Assembly: GCA_013298665.1 (NCBI GenBank)
Contig: JAAFIK010000033.1
Span: 1-52,067 of the forward strand
Origin: Chitinophagales bacterium
GTDB lineage: Bacteria; Bacteroidota; Bacteroidia; Chitinophagales; Chitinophagaceae
Reading direction: 5' to 3'
DNA length: 52,067 bases
Shown here: positions 8,188 through 16,192 of the stretch, in pieces
Layout of the letters: each line of letters opens with the position of its first letter
Numbering within the stretch: the stretch's first letter is position 1
Notes under the pieces: model-generated
Told to the model about the DNA's origin: nothing
The model's input: the letters and a program-made list of their open reading frames with translations, nothing else
Database searches by the model: none
Program-made: the position numbers and the translations under genes

Positions 8188-8925
8188 ATGTTTCAAAATC
8201 TTCTTGGGATACTCCCGATTGCAAACAACAACTATGTGGCTTTTACATTTTTTGTAGGCTGCATGGCGATGATGGCTGCAGCAGTATTTTTCTTTTTCGA
8301 AATGTCTAATGTTGAGAAAAAATGGAGGACTTCTATTCTCGTCTCCGGACTGATTACCTTTATCGCTGCTGTACACTATTATTATATGAGGGACTACAAT
8401 CTGGAAACGGGCGAATCTCCTGTGTTCTTCCGTTATGTAGACTGGATCCTTACCGTGCCATTGATGTGTGTGGAGTTTTACCTGATCACTAAGAAAGCTG
8501 GTGCTAAAACAGGTCTGTTGTGGCAATTGATTGCCGCCTCTGTCATCATGCTGGTGACCGGTTATATCGGAGAAGCCATTTATGGTAAAGAAACACAAAG
8601 CTGGATCTGGGGCTTGATCAGTGGTCTTGCTTACTTCTACATCGTGTATATCGTATGGTTTGGGGATGTGGCAAAGCTGGCAAAAAATGCCGGTCCTGCT
8701 GTTGCTAAAGCGGTCAGAATACTCGGTTGGTTTGTACTGGTTGGATGGGCTATTTATCCTGTAGGTTATATAGCCGGTACAGAGGGTGGTTTATTTGGTA
8801 TAAAAATCTGGCAAGGTCTTTCCATGGACATTGTGTACAATATTGGTGATGCCATCAATAAGATCGGTTTTGGCCTGGTGATTTATGCACTCGCCCAATC
8901 TGATAAATCTCCTGCAACAGCATAG
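8188..8925 (+). CDS. Light-driven outward proton pump, proteorhodopsin type
   Basis: A 245-residue seven-helix microbial rhodopsin; light moves protons out of the cell and adds to the proton gradient. The Schiff-base lysine is K225 in DAINKIGFGL. Helix C has R82, proton acceptor D85, T89 and donor E96, the D-T-E pattern of proton pumps, and H63 sits 22 residues before D85 as in proteorhodopsin. M93 is at the colour-tuning position and predicts green absorption. G142 in helix E aligns with the small residue that opens a side window for carotenoid antennae in xanthorhodopsin-like pumps. ATG 8188 is used: an upstream in-frame start at 8116 adds 24 residues foreign to the family. A strong terminator follows, then the retinal-forming enzyme. 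Confidence 0.96.
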   Translation: MFQNLLGILPIANNNYVAFTFFVGCMAMMAAAVFFFFEMSNVEKKWRTSILVSGLITFIAAVHYYYMRDYNLETGESPVFFRYVDWILTVPLMCVEFYLITKKAGAKTGLLWQLIAASVIMLVTGYIGEAIYGKETQSWIWGLISGLAYFYIVYIVWFGDVAKLAKNAGPAVAKAVRILGWFVLVGWAIYPVGYIAGTEGGLFGIKIWQGLSMDIVYNIGDAINKIGFGLVIYALAQSDKSPATA

Positions 8926-8933
8926 CTGATTGT

Positions 8934-8972
8934 CAAGAAGTGTGATACCATTTGTATCACACTTCTTGTTTT
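8934..8972 (+). terminator. Strong terminator between rhodopsin and blh
   Basis: A perfect 15-bp stem (8934-8948 with 8954-8968) around a 5-nt loop, followed by TTTT. It begins 8 bp after the rhodopsin stop and ends 27 bp before the blh start, so most transcripts starting at rhodopsin should end here. Confidence 0.93.
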
Positions 8973-8999
8973 GTAAAATCATTCTCAACGAAAGAAAAC

Positions 9000-9932
9000 A
9001 TGATACGGATTGTATTACTGATCATTGGTGGTATGCTGCTTTTGTTCCAGCAATACATCATGCCGGTCAACAATAATACCCAATTCGCCATTTTTTTAAC
9101 AGGCATTATTTTACTCGGTGTCCCGCATGGTGCGGCTGATTTACTCGTTGCCACCCGGAATGCAGATGCCGGAAAAAAGCGGTTCTCAAAATTTACCTTT
9201 CTTGCCGTTTACATTGGACGCCTTTCCCTGTTTGCCGGCATACTGTGGTTTTTTCCGGTAGCTGGTAATCTTTTGTTTGTTTTTTTTGCGGCCTATCATT
9301 TTGGGGAAACCGATCTGCACCAGTTCAAAACGGATACCATACCGGGCAAAATGTTCGTCATCTCATACGGCCTTGTAATCTTATGTGTCATACTATTGCA
9401 TCATTTTGATGAAGTGAAACCGCTTTACCAATTGTTTGAATCCGGTAAAGAGAATGAAGTCTTTATCAACTGGATCGGGTTAAACCGTTATTACATTATA
9501 TCGGCAGCAGGGATATTTTTTTTCACAACCACTTTTATCTATTTTCTGAGAAACAGCAATGCCGGGAAAAATGAAAAAGGTCAGTTTCTGGTACGCCTGG
9601 CAGTTATTCTCTTTATTCTTTTTAACCTGCCGATGCTCCTTGGGTTTACCTTCTATTTTGTTGTATGGCATTCTGTACTATCGCTCAATAATATTGTTTT
9701 GTATTTAAGGGTCAACAATACTTATTCACGCAATATCATTACCCGGCAAATATTACTCTACAGTCTGTTAGCCATTGCCGGCATCGGGTTGTTTGGCCTG
9801 GCGGGTTTTATGTTTATCAGCAGCAATGCCATAGCAGGGTATATTTTTTTAGGACTGGCGGTGCTTACTGCCCCGCACATGCAAATCATGCATGATATGT
9901 ACATCAGTATCCGCCAAAGCCATTCTGTTTAA
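9000..9932 (+). CDS. blh: Beta-carotene 15,15'-dioxygenase, Brp/Blh family
   Basis: A 310-residue integral membrane enzyme that splits beta-carotene into two retinals, the chromophore of the rhodopsin encoded directly upstream. The four conserved histidine motifs that bind iron are all present: GVPHGAAD near residue 43, YHFGETD near 98, VVWHSVLS near 222 and APHMQIMHD near the end. ATG 9000 is chosen because it gives a membrane helix start; an in-frame start at 8952 would lie inside the terminator hairpin. No carotenoid synthesis genes (crtB, crtI, crtY) are in this window, so beta-carotene must come from elsewhere in the genome. No clear promoter of its own is visible. Confidence 0.94.
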   Translation: MIRIVLLIIGGMLLLFQQYIMPVNNNTQFAIFLTGIILLGVPHGAADLLVATRNADAGKKRFSKFTFLAVYIGRLSLFAGILWFFPVAGNLLFVFFAAYHFGETDLHQFKTDTIPGKMFVISYGLVILCVILLHHFDEVKPLYQLFESGKENEVFINWIGLNRYYIISAAGIFFFTTTFIYFLRNSNAGKNEKGQFLVRLAVILFILFNLPMLLGFTFYFVVWHSVLSLNNIVLYLRVNNTYSRNIITRQILLYSLLAIAGIGLFGLAGFMFISSNAIAGYIFLGLAVLTAPHMQIMHDMYISIRQSHSV

Positions 9933-9989
9933 CTATAGCGAACAACTGATACTTTATAATATTTTATCACGATTTTTAAAAAAAACAAA

Positions 9990-10514
9990 ATGACATCTAT
10001 TAAAAAATTCGGGCTGTCTTTAACAGCAGGTTTACTTTCCCTATGTGCAATGGCGCAAACAGAACAGGACATTGTTGCTGTTGCTGTTGGTTCGCCGGAT
10101 CACACCACATTGGTTGCTGCTGTAAAAGCTGCTGATTTGGTAACCACTCTCAAAAGCACGGGACCATTCACTGTATTTGCGCCTGCCAATGCAGCATTCG
10201 AAAAATTACCCGCCGGTACAGTAGCCAACTTACTGAAACCAGAAAACAAGGCCGTATTAGCCGGCATTTTAACCTATCATGTTGTTGCTGGTAATCTATC
10301 GGCAAAGGCAGTGTTGGCAGCGATCAAAACGGGTAAAGGCAAGGCTGTTTTAACCACGGTGGCCGGTGGAAAACTAACCGCCACTATCGAAGAGGGTAAA
10401 GTTGTATTGACAGATGAGAAGGGGGGGAGGGCTATCGTTACTGCAACAGACCTGAAAGCGAGCAATGGTGTTATTCATGTTATTGATGGGGTGCTATTAC
10501 CCGCTTCAAAGTAA
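9990..10514 (+). CDS. Secreted fasciclin (FAS1) domain protein
   Basis: A 174-residue protein with a signal peptide (cleavage probably after AMAQ near residue 23) and a single FAS1 domain filling the rest. The family blocks are clear: GPFTVFAPANAAFEKLP in the first half, ILTYHVVAG in the middle and NGVIHVIDGVLLP at the end. FAS1 proteins act at the cell surface or in the periplasm, usually in adhesion, and their partners here are unknown. The gene lies 57 bp after blh on the same strand and before a terminator, so it may be part of the same light-related unit; that link is inferred from position only. Confidence 0.92.
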   Translation: MTSIKKFGLSLTAGLLSLCAMAQTEQDIVAVAVGSPDHTTLVAAVKAADLVTTLKSTGPFTVFAPANAAFEKLPAGTVANLLKPENKAVLAGILTYHVVAGNLSAKAVLAAIKTGKGKAVLTTVAGGKLTATIEEGKVVLTDEKGGRAIVTATDLKASNGVIHVIDGVLLPASK

Positions 10515-10589
10515 TGTAAGTAAGGAGATAAAAATTGCAACTGTTATCCTTTACAACCAGTAGCTACAGCAAATTTCCACTGCGTATCC

Positions 10590-10628
10590 ATCATCAGGCA
10601 CAGTACCAACGCTGTGCCTGATGATTTT
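10590..10628 (+). terminator. Terminator after the fasciclin gene
   Basis: A 14-bp perfect stem (10590-10603 with 10612-10625) with an 8-nt loop, followed by a short T-run. It closes the rhodopsin-blh-fasciclin block before the convergent peptidase-like gene. Confidence 0.88.
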
Positions 10629-10681
10629 CTGAACAGGTGAATGCACAGGCGCATCTTGTATATACCATTGGTTACCCTGTA

Positions 10682-11362
10682 TTATTGTTGCAGGAGTTGC
10701 TCAAAAAAGCCACCGATAAGATTGTCTTTGTCTGTAAAATGGATCTCCAGTATCCAATGGCGCTTGTTACCGTTCTTATCCGAAAGTAATATACTACTGT
10801 GGTTGTCCGGATGAATATCGAGGCATAAGTCGTTGGGATCGTCGGGTTGCTCATGCGGGTAATGACCCACAATATGACCCGCGATAGCATTTCCGAACTG
10901 GTAGCCATGGCGTTTCGCCAGTGCGTCAACATAATTAAAATATGCAGCACCGGTGAGTTCACTTTGTGCCCAATACCATTGATTGGCCTCCTGCCACGCG
11001 TCTTCCACGTCCTTTTTCATCTTCAGTTTCAGGGGGTCGTTGCCCAGTACGTAGGTTCTCCCCAGGTCTGCTTCCCAGCCATTATAGATGGGGCCGAAAT
11101 CTAAAAAGACGATATCATCCTCCCCGATAATCCTATCTGCCGGCTCCCCGGTAAATGGTTGAAGGGTATTCATACCTGCCCGTACAATTTTTTTATGCCA
11201 GTAGGTATCAATACCAAATGCGTCTTTGGCAAGGGCAACGACTTCTGCCGACAATGTACTTTCAGGTTTTCCGGCAATGATTAATCCACGTTGCTCTACT
11301 GCGTCAAATAGCTCTTTTGCTTTTTGCTCAGCAATGACCAACTGTTGTCTGGCTTCATTCAT
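10682..11362 (-). CDS. M24 family metallopeptidase-like protein
   Basis: A 226-residue protein with the pita-bread fold of methionyl and Xaa-Pro aminopeptidases. Visible ligand motifs are FLDFGP and EADLGRTY (two aspartates), GHIVGHYPHEQ (histidine) and LEIHF (glutamate). The second C-terminal glutamate that usually completes the two-metal site is not obvious. It lacks the extra N-terminal domain of creatinase-type enzymes and is shorter than a typical Xaa-Pro peptidase. The substrate is unknown and peptidase activity is a family inference. It is a single gene between a terminator and a spacer. Confidence 0.8.
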   Translation of the reverse strand: MNEARQQLVIAEQKAKELFDAVEQRGLIIAGKPESTLSAEVVALAKDAFGIDTYWHKKIVRAGMNTLQPFTGEPADRIIGEDDIVFLDFGPIYNGWEADLGRTYVLGNDPLKLKMKKDVEDAWQEANQWYWAQSELTGAAYFNYVDALAKRHGYQFGNAIAGHIVGHYPHEQPDDPNDLCLDIHPDNHSSILLSDKNGNKRHWILEIHFTDKDNLIGGFFEQLLQQ

Positions 11363-11808
11363 CGTGTTACGGTTTTATGTGTTTGTTTTGGTGACTTTAT
11401 CCCTTTTACTGATTACCGGCTCTGCAGCGGTTTCGCAACGCTTACGGGCAACCAGTCATATTTTATTGGCCAGTTTTGCAGCAGTAAGGTATAGTATTTT
11501 TATAAGGATACCAATGGCACGGGATATTATTCCCTGCCCCGGGCGGGGTAGCGGAAATTGCCACCTGCTCCCAATGTGTGCGCTGAACTCTTTCTGCATT
11601 GTTCAGAAACAGTACAGTTTTTCAACAAAGCGAGATCCTTTTTCCGGCGACCTGAGCCTTTTAACACTGTGGTCATTGCTTAGTATATGGCTGAACGGCT
11701 TTTCCGAAAATATCAGCTGACGGATGGCCTGTAAAAAAATGGCGATCATCTAAATGATCGCCACTGTATATGACTAAGTTATGATGTACTCCTTTTCAGG
11801 GAAACGGC
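11363..11808. other. Spacer of about 450 bp
   Basis: Apart from the yceI terminator at 11731-11762 nothing is recognised. A plus-strand open frame runs through part of it, but it begins inside the peptidase gene on the opposite strand and has no protein-like features. No TAnnTTTG element was found for the peptidase gene. Confidence 0.55.
11731..11762 (-). terminator. Terminator after yceI-like gene
   Basis: On the minus strand the 9-bp stem GGCGATCAT/ATGATCGCC with a 4-nt loop is followed by ATTTTTTAC. It lies 47 bp past the stop codon of the YceI-like gene. Confidence 0.88.
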
Positions 11809-12378
11809 CTATTTGGCGCTTGTTACCGGAATTTCAAGGTTGATGGTTACTGCATCATCAATATCGCCATCTGTTTTGCCAATACCATAATCGCTGCGCT
11901 TTATGGTAAAGCTGCCTTTGAATATACCAGTACCGTCTTCAGCCGGGGTAAAGGTAAATGGAATGGTTACAGTTTTGCTTGTTCCTTTTATGGTAAGGTT
12001 ACCTTCTGCGGTATAACCATCACTGCCCGCAGCATTTTTGCTGATTTTGGCAGAAGCAAAACTGATCGTTGGTGAACCCGCTGCGTCAAACCAACCTTTC
12101 GCCTGCAGGTGTCCGTCGCGTGCGGCAACGCCGGTACTGATCGTTGATATATCCACCGTGCATTTGATGGATCCGGCTTCGGGTTTGGCGGCATCAAAAA
12201 CAATATCGCCCTTTGCACCGCTGAAACTACCCAGCAGATCCTGTCCATGTGCTTTAAGGCTAAACTTGACCTGGGCCTTTTCTGTACTGATAACCCAGTT
12301 GAGGATCGCTTGTACCGTATAAGCTGAAACGGTCAGCGTGAAAAATGCTGCAACAGCAATCGTTAAGAACTTTTTCAT
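11809..12378 (-). CDS. YceI family periplasmic protein
   Basis: A 189-residue secreted protein with a signal peptide of about 24 residues (ending near YTVQA) and one YceI domain. Family features are AQVKFSLKAHGQDLLGSF near the start, DGHLQAKGWFDAA in the middle, GNLTIKGTSKTVTIPF and IKRSDYGIG toward the end. YceI proteins form a lipocalin-like barrel that binds isoprenoid lipids such as polyprenyl chains; the ligand here is unknown. A candidate -7 element lies 18 bp upstream and a terminator follows, so it is probably transcribed alone. Confidence 0.92.
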   Translation of the reverse strand: MKKFLTIAVAAFFTLTVSAYTVQAILNWVISTEKAQVKFSLKAHGQDLLGSFSGAKGDIVFDAAKPEAGSIKCTVDISTISTGVAARDGHLQAKGWFDAAGSPTISFASAKISKNAAGSDGYTAEGNLTIKGTSKTVTIPFTFTPAEDGTGIFKGSFTIKRSDYGIGKTDGDIDDAVTINLEIPVTSAK

Positions 12379-12395
12379 TATGTTGAATTTTTTTA

Positions 12396-12403
12396 CAAAA
12401 ATA
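12396..12403 (-). promoter_or_regulatory. Candidate -7 element before yceI-like gene
   Basis: On the minus strand TATTTTTG matches TAnnTTTG, 17 bp before the start codon. A TTG lies 15 bp further upstream (12419-12421), slightly closer than the usual 17-23 bp. Confidence 0.5.
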
Positions 12404-12462
12404 AGGTTAAATATAGCACAATAGATGTTAAGTTAGTCATAATATGGACGGAGCCACCGGGT

Positions 12463-13365
12463 TTATCCAAATATTGCTCTGGCGGTACGGAAGGTATGGC
12501 AATGGGCTTCGGTAATGATCTTCACATCGGCACTGTAGCCGCCACCCATGGCCGTGGTACAGGGAATACCGGCGTGGTGCAACAGGGTGTAAACGATCTC
12601 ATCCCGTTGCCGGCAACCGGCCATACTGAGCTTCAGTTTACCAAACTTATCGGTGGCAAGCACATCCACCCCCGACAGGTAAAAGACAAAATCGGGTTTT
12701 ACCTCTTCCAGCAAGCGGGGCAGGGTTGTCTGCAGCAGGTGGAGATAGGTTTCATCACCGGTTCCATCTTCCAGCGGCACATCGCAGTCGCTTTTCTCCT
12801 TACGGAAAGGAAAATTGTGCGCCCCATGCATGCTGAAGGTAAATACACGGTCATTGTTGCGGAACAGGCTCGCAGTACCATTACCCTGGTGCACGTCCAG
12901 ATCGATGATGAGGATCCGGCGGCACAGTTTCCGGTACAGCAATTCATTAGCGGCGATGGCTATATCATTGAGCAGACAGAAGCCCTCTCCACGATGGGCA
13001 AAAGCATGATGCGTACCACCGGCCACGTTAAGTGCGGTACCGCCGCGGAGTGCGTACATACAACAATCAATAGTACCTTGTACAATCACCAGCTCGCGGT
13101 GGATGAGTGCCGGAGATTGGGGAAAACCGATTTCGCGCTGTTCCTTCGTGCTGAGCTGCTGTTGCAGAAGCCGGTGTACATAATCGCTGTCGTGTGTACG
13201 CAGAACGGTGTCGATCGGGCAGGGCAGGGGTGCAAAAATATCGGCGGCAGTAATAGTACCCTCGTGCAGCAACTGCCCGGGAATCAGTTCGTATTTGAGC
13301 ATGGGAAACCGGTGTCCTTCCGGCAGGGAATGGGCATAACAGGTATCGTAAGCAATCTTCATCAA
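12463..13365 (-). CDS. Class IV histone deacetylase-like hydrolase
   Basis: A 300-residue arginase/deacetylase-fold enzyme. The active-site motifs are all visible: GGTHHAFAHRGEGFCLLND with the paired histidines, IIDLDVHQGNG with two zinc ligands, SGVDVLATDKFGKL with the third aspartate, and GGGYS near the end. The order and length fit the bacterial relatives of HDAC11. Such enzymes remove acyl groups from lysines or small amines; the bacterial substrate is not known. Its start lies 5 bp after the stop of the metallophosphoesterase gene, so the two are co-transcribed. Confidence 0.88.
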   Translation of the reverse strand: MMKIAYDTCYAHSLPEGHRFPMLKYELIPGQLLHEGTITAADIFAPLPCPIDTVLRTHDSDYVHRLLQQQLSTKEQREIGFPQSPALIHRELVIVQGTIDCCMYALRGGTALNVAGGTHHAFAHRGEGFCLLNDIAIAANELLYRKLCRRILIIDLDVHQGNGTASLFRNNDRVFTFSMHGAHNFPFRKEKSDCDVPLEDGTGDETYLHLLQTTLPRLLEEVKPDFVFYLSGVDVLATDKFGKLKLSMAGCRQRDEIVYTLLHHAGIPCTTAMGGGYSADVKIITEAHCHTFRTARAIFG

Positions 13366-13370
13366 TGGGG

Positions 13371-14621
13371 TTATACGCCCAGTTCGAGCACGGTTATTTC
13401 GGGGAGGATACCCAGGCGGCCGGGATAACCGATAAAGCCAAAACCGCGGTTGATGTACAGTTTCTGATTACCCTCTTCGTATAAACCGGCCCAGCGTTTA
13501 TACACATACTGTACGGGGCTCCATTTTAAGCCGGGAATCTCCACGCCAAACTGCATGCCGTGGGTATGTCCGCTCAGCATCAGATCCACGCCCGGGTAGG
13601 TGGTTTGTATTTCTTTTTCCCAATGGCTGGGATCGTGGCTCATCAGTATGGTAAACTGATCGGGGTTGACACCTGCATATGCTTTGGCCATATCGCCATA
13701 GCTGTGAAACCTGCTTTTGCCGCTGATGTTCTGCACCCCTACAAGACAGATTTGGTCGTTGCCACGCCGGAGCTGCAGATTTTCATCGAGCAGGAGGCGC
13801 CAGCCCAGGGCTTTGTGTACCTGTTTCAACCTTTCAAGGTTGGCAGTTTTAGCGGCCATGCTTTCCCATTGTACATAGTCGGCATAATCGTGATTGCCCA
13901 GGGTACTGTACACACCCATCGGCGCTTTGAGCTTGCTGAAGATGCCGATATACTCGTTCATCTCTTCTGCAAGGTTGTTTACCAGGTCGCCGGTAAAAAG
14001 GATAATGTCCGGCTGCTGGTCTAATATCTTTTGCACCCCCTTCGCAACAGCATCGCGATCCATAAAACTACCACTGTGGATATCGCTGATGTGCACGATA
14101 CGCAGCCCTTTAAAAGCAGCAGGCAGGTTACTGAAGGCTAATTGTAAACGTTTGATCTCGTAATTGTACTTATTGCTGAAGCCATACACCAATGCAGCAA
14201 AAAGGCTGCCGCCGGCGGCAATACCCAGCCAGCTCAGGAATGCCGAGCGGCTGATGCCTTCTTCGTTCATGGTATGGGCTTCGGTATTCATCATAAAAAG
14301 GCGGCCCGCCAGCCATTGGATACCCCGGCGCAGGTCGTCGATGATGAAAAAAACACTGCCCAGCAATTTGGCGAGGAAAAGCCCCACCACGGTAGCAAAA
14401 AGATAGGTGCGTACCTTCCGCGGCATAAAATCGGGCGTGGTAAAAGCAAAAAGCAGAAAGCCGATGATGGCAAGGATGCTGATTCCCCAGTAAATGGAGA
14501 AGACTATGGTTCTTGCTTTCGGGCTGCTGCCCTGGCATACCGTTCTGACTGCCTGGAACATATACATGTCCAGCAACAGCATAATGGCGATAAAGAGAAA
14601 AGCCCCTGATGGCGTACGCAT
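13371..14621 (-). CDS. Membrane-anchored metallophosphoesterase
   Basis: A 416-residue protein. The N-terminal 160 residues hold about four membrane helices (for example near FLFIAIMLLLD and LFATVVGLFLAKLLG) and one more before the catalytic domain. The calcineurin-like phosphoesterase domain then shows HISDIHSG, FTGDLVNN, GNHDYAD, MSHDPSH and SGHTHGMQFG in order, a complete two-metal site. Related proteins act at the membrane surface, some on UDP-diacylglucosamine-like lipids, but the substrate here is not known. ATG 14621 is preferred over an in-frame start at 14702, which adds 27 residues not typical of the family. It forms a unit with the deacetylase-like gene 5 bp downstream. Confidence 0.88.
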   Translation of the reverse strand: MRTPSGAFLFIAIMLLLDMYMFQAVRTVCQGSSPKARTIVFSIYWGISILAIIGFLLFAFTTPDFMPRKVRTYLFATVVGLFLAKLLGSVFFIIDDLRRGIQWLAGRLFMMNTEAHTMNEEGISRSAFLSWLGIAAGGSLFAALVYGFSNKYNYEIKRLQLAFSNLPAAFKGLRIVHISDIHSGSFMDRDAVAKGVQKILDQQPDIILFTGDLVNNLAEEMNEYIGIFSKLKAPMGVYSTLGNHDYADYVQWESMAAKTANLERLKQVHKALGWRLLLDENLQLRRGNDQICLVGVQNISGKSRFHSYGDMAKAYAGVNPDQFTILMSHDPSHWEKEIQTTYPGVDLMLSGHTHGMQFGVEIPGLKWSPVQYVYKRWAGLYEEGNQKLYINRGFGFIGYPGRLGILPEITVLELGV

Positions 14622-14761
14622 GGTAAAATGGATAATGAGATGCTGACGATAAGATTTAAGAAGCAAGATATGCACTGCAGGATGTAAGCAGATCCCCCTC
14701 ATGGTTGCTTATCAGCAACTAAGTACCAGGTACCGCACGCCATGACCCCTGCATGCGGCTC

Positions 14762-15973
14762 TTATGCTACGGCTTTGTTTACCAATGCTGCTGCTTCACT
14801 CAGCAGGATGGCGCTTTGTACTTTTAATCCGCTTTCGTCAATCAGTTTTTTGGCTACATCCGCATTGGTACCCTGCAGGCGCACAATGATGGGGATGCTG
14901 ATATTACCAATGGAATTGTAAGCATCAATCACGCCCTGTGCCACACGATCACAACGCACAATACCACCAAATATATTGATGAGGATGGCTTTAACTTTCG
15001 GATCTTTCATGATGATGCGGAAACCGGCTTCCACGGTTTGGGCATTGGCAGTACCACCCACATCAAGAAAGTTGGCGGGTTCGCCTCCGCTGAGTTTAAT
15101 CATGTCCATAGTGGCCATGGCCAGACCTGCACCATTCACCATACAACCCACATTGCCATCAAGTTTAACAAAGTTGAGGTTGAATTTACCCGCTTCCACT
15201 TCGGTGGGGTCTTCTTCAGTAACATCGCGCATGGCAGAGAGATCGGGATGGCGCATGAGTGCGTTTTCATCCAGCCCCATTTTGCAATCCACGGCAATGA
15301 TTTTCTCATCGCTGGTTTTGAAAAGGGGGTTGATTTCGAGCATGCTGCAATCCAGGCCTGCATAAGCACTGTACAGGTTGGTTACAAACTTTACACAGTT
15401 TTTAAACGCTTCACCAGTGAGGCCAAGATTGAAGGCTATCTTCCTCGCCTGGAAGCCCTGAAGACCGCCCGCGGGGTGTACCCATTCTTTAAATATCTTT
15501 TCGGGGGTATCGTGCGCCACGTCTTCGATATTCATACCGCCTTCTGTGCTGTACATGATCACGTTTTGTCCCTTAGCCCGATCCATCAGGATTGACAGGT
15601 AAAATTCTTTTACCGGATTGGGGCCTTCATAATACACATCCTGGGCCACCAGTATTTTATTCACCAATTTACCCGCCGGGCCGGTTTGTATGGTAACCAA
15701 TGTGCCGCCGAGGAGGTTGTGGGCAATCTGCTTTACATCTTCCGCGTTTTTTCCCACGGCCACACCACGTTGTTCTGTACCTTCAATCTTCCCCTTGCCA
15801 CGGCCACCCGCGTGTATCTGGGCTTTTACAACGGCAAACTTGCTGCCGTACAGGGTATGTATTTGCTTATAGGCTTCCTCGGCTTCACCGGGGGTATTGC
15901 AGGCGATGCCCTCCTGAACGGGTACATTATATTTTTTTAATAACTCCTTGGCCTGGTATTCGTGAAGATTCAT
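14762..15973 (-). CDS. sucC: Succinyl-CoA ligase, beta subunit
   Basis: A complete 403-residue protein starting MNLHEYQAKELL, as is usual for SucC. It has an ATP-grasp domain in the first 240 residues (VKAQIHAGGRGKGK binds nucleotide, LEINPLF supplies metal ligands) and the CoA-ligase domain with VDCKMGLDENA, DVGGTANA and INIFGGIVRCD. With SucD it converts succinyl-CoA and ADP to succinate, CoA and ATP in the citric acid cycle. sucD is not adjacent on either side, so the two subunits are encoded apart. TATCTTCG upstream is one base off a -7 element. Confidence 0.97.
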   Translation of the reverse strand: MNLHEYQAKELLKKYNVPVQEGIACNTPGEAEEAYKQIHTLYGSKFAVVKAQIHAGGRGKGKIEGTEQRGVAVGKNAEDVKQIAHNLLGGTLVTIQTGPAGKLVNKILVAQDVYYEGPNPVKEFYLSILMDRAKGQNVIMYSTEGGMNIEDVAHDTPEKIFKEWVHPAGGLQGFQARKIAFNLGLTGEAFKNCVKFVTNLYSAYAGLDCSMLEINPLFKTSDEKIIAVDCKMGLDENALMRHPDLSAMRDVTEEDPTEVEAGKFNLNFVKLDGNVGCMVNGAGLAMATMDMIKLSGGEPANFLDVGGTANAQTVEAGFRIIMKDPKVKAILINIFGGIVRCDRVAQGVIDAYNSIGNISIPIIVRLQGTNADVAKKLIDESGLKVQSAILLSEAAALVNKAVA

Positions 15974-16124
15974 GACTAAAAAATTTTTGCGAAGATAAGG
16001 AAGGAAACGGCACGATTCAGCAGTGATGCAGAGGAGGGCGAAAAAACTGTGACTAAATCATTGAAAAGCAGGCATGCCCGCAAAATTCTGCCCCCCGCAA
16101 AACACTGTTTTTTGTTTTTTTCTG

Positions 16125-16132
16125 TATATTTG
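16125..16132 (+). promoter_or_regulatory. Candidate -7 element before the long T9SS gene
   Basis: TATATTTG is an exact TAnnTTTG match, 60 bp before the ATG at 16193. No TTG at the right distance upstream. Confidence 0.5.
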
Positions 16133-16192
16133 AACAGCGCATTCTATATGGGTGCGTTTACACAAGCATTTCTTTACAAAAACTAAAACAGC

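Noticed and set aside
11226..11720. 164-codon plus-strand frame reaching into the spacer
   Set aside because: Begins antisense to the M24 gene; composition is not protein-like in the spacer part.
12496..13428. 310-codon plus-strand frame
   Set aside because: Antisense to the deacetylase-like gene, whose active-site motifs are intact.
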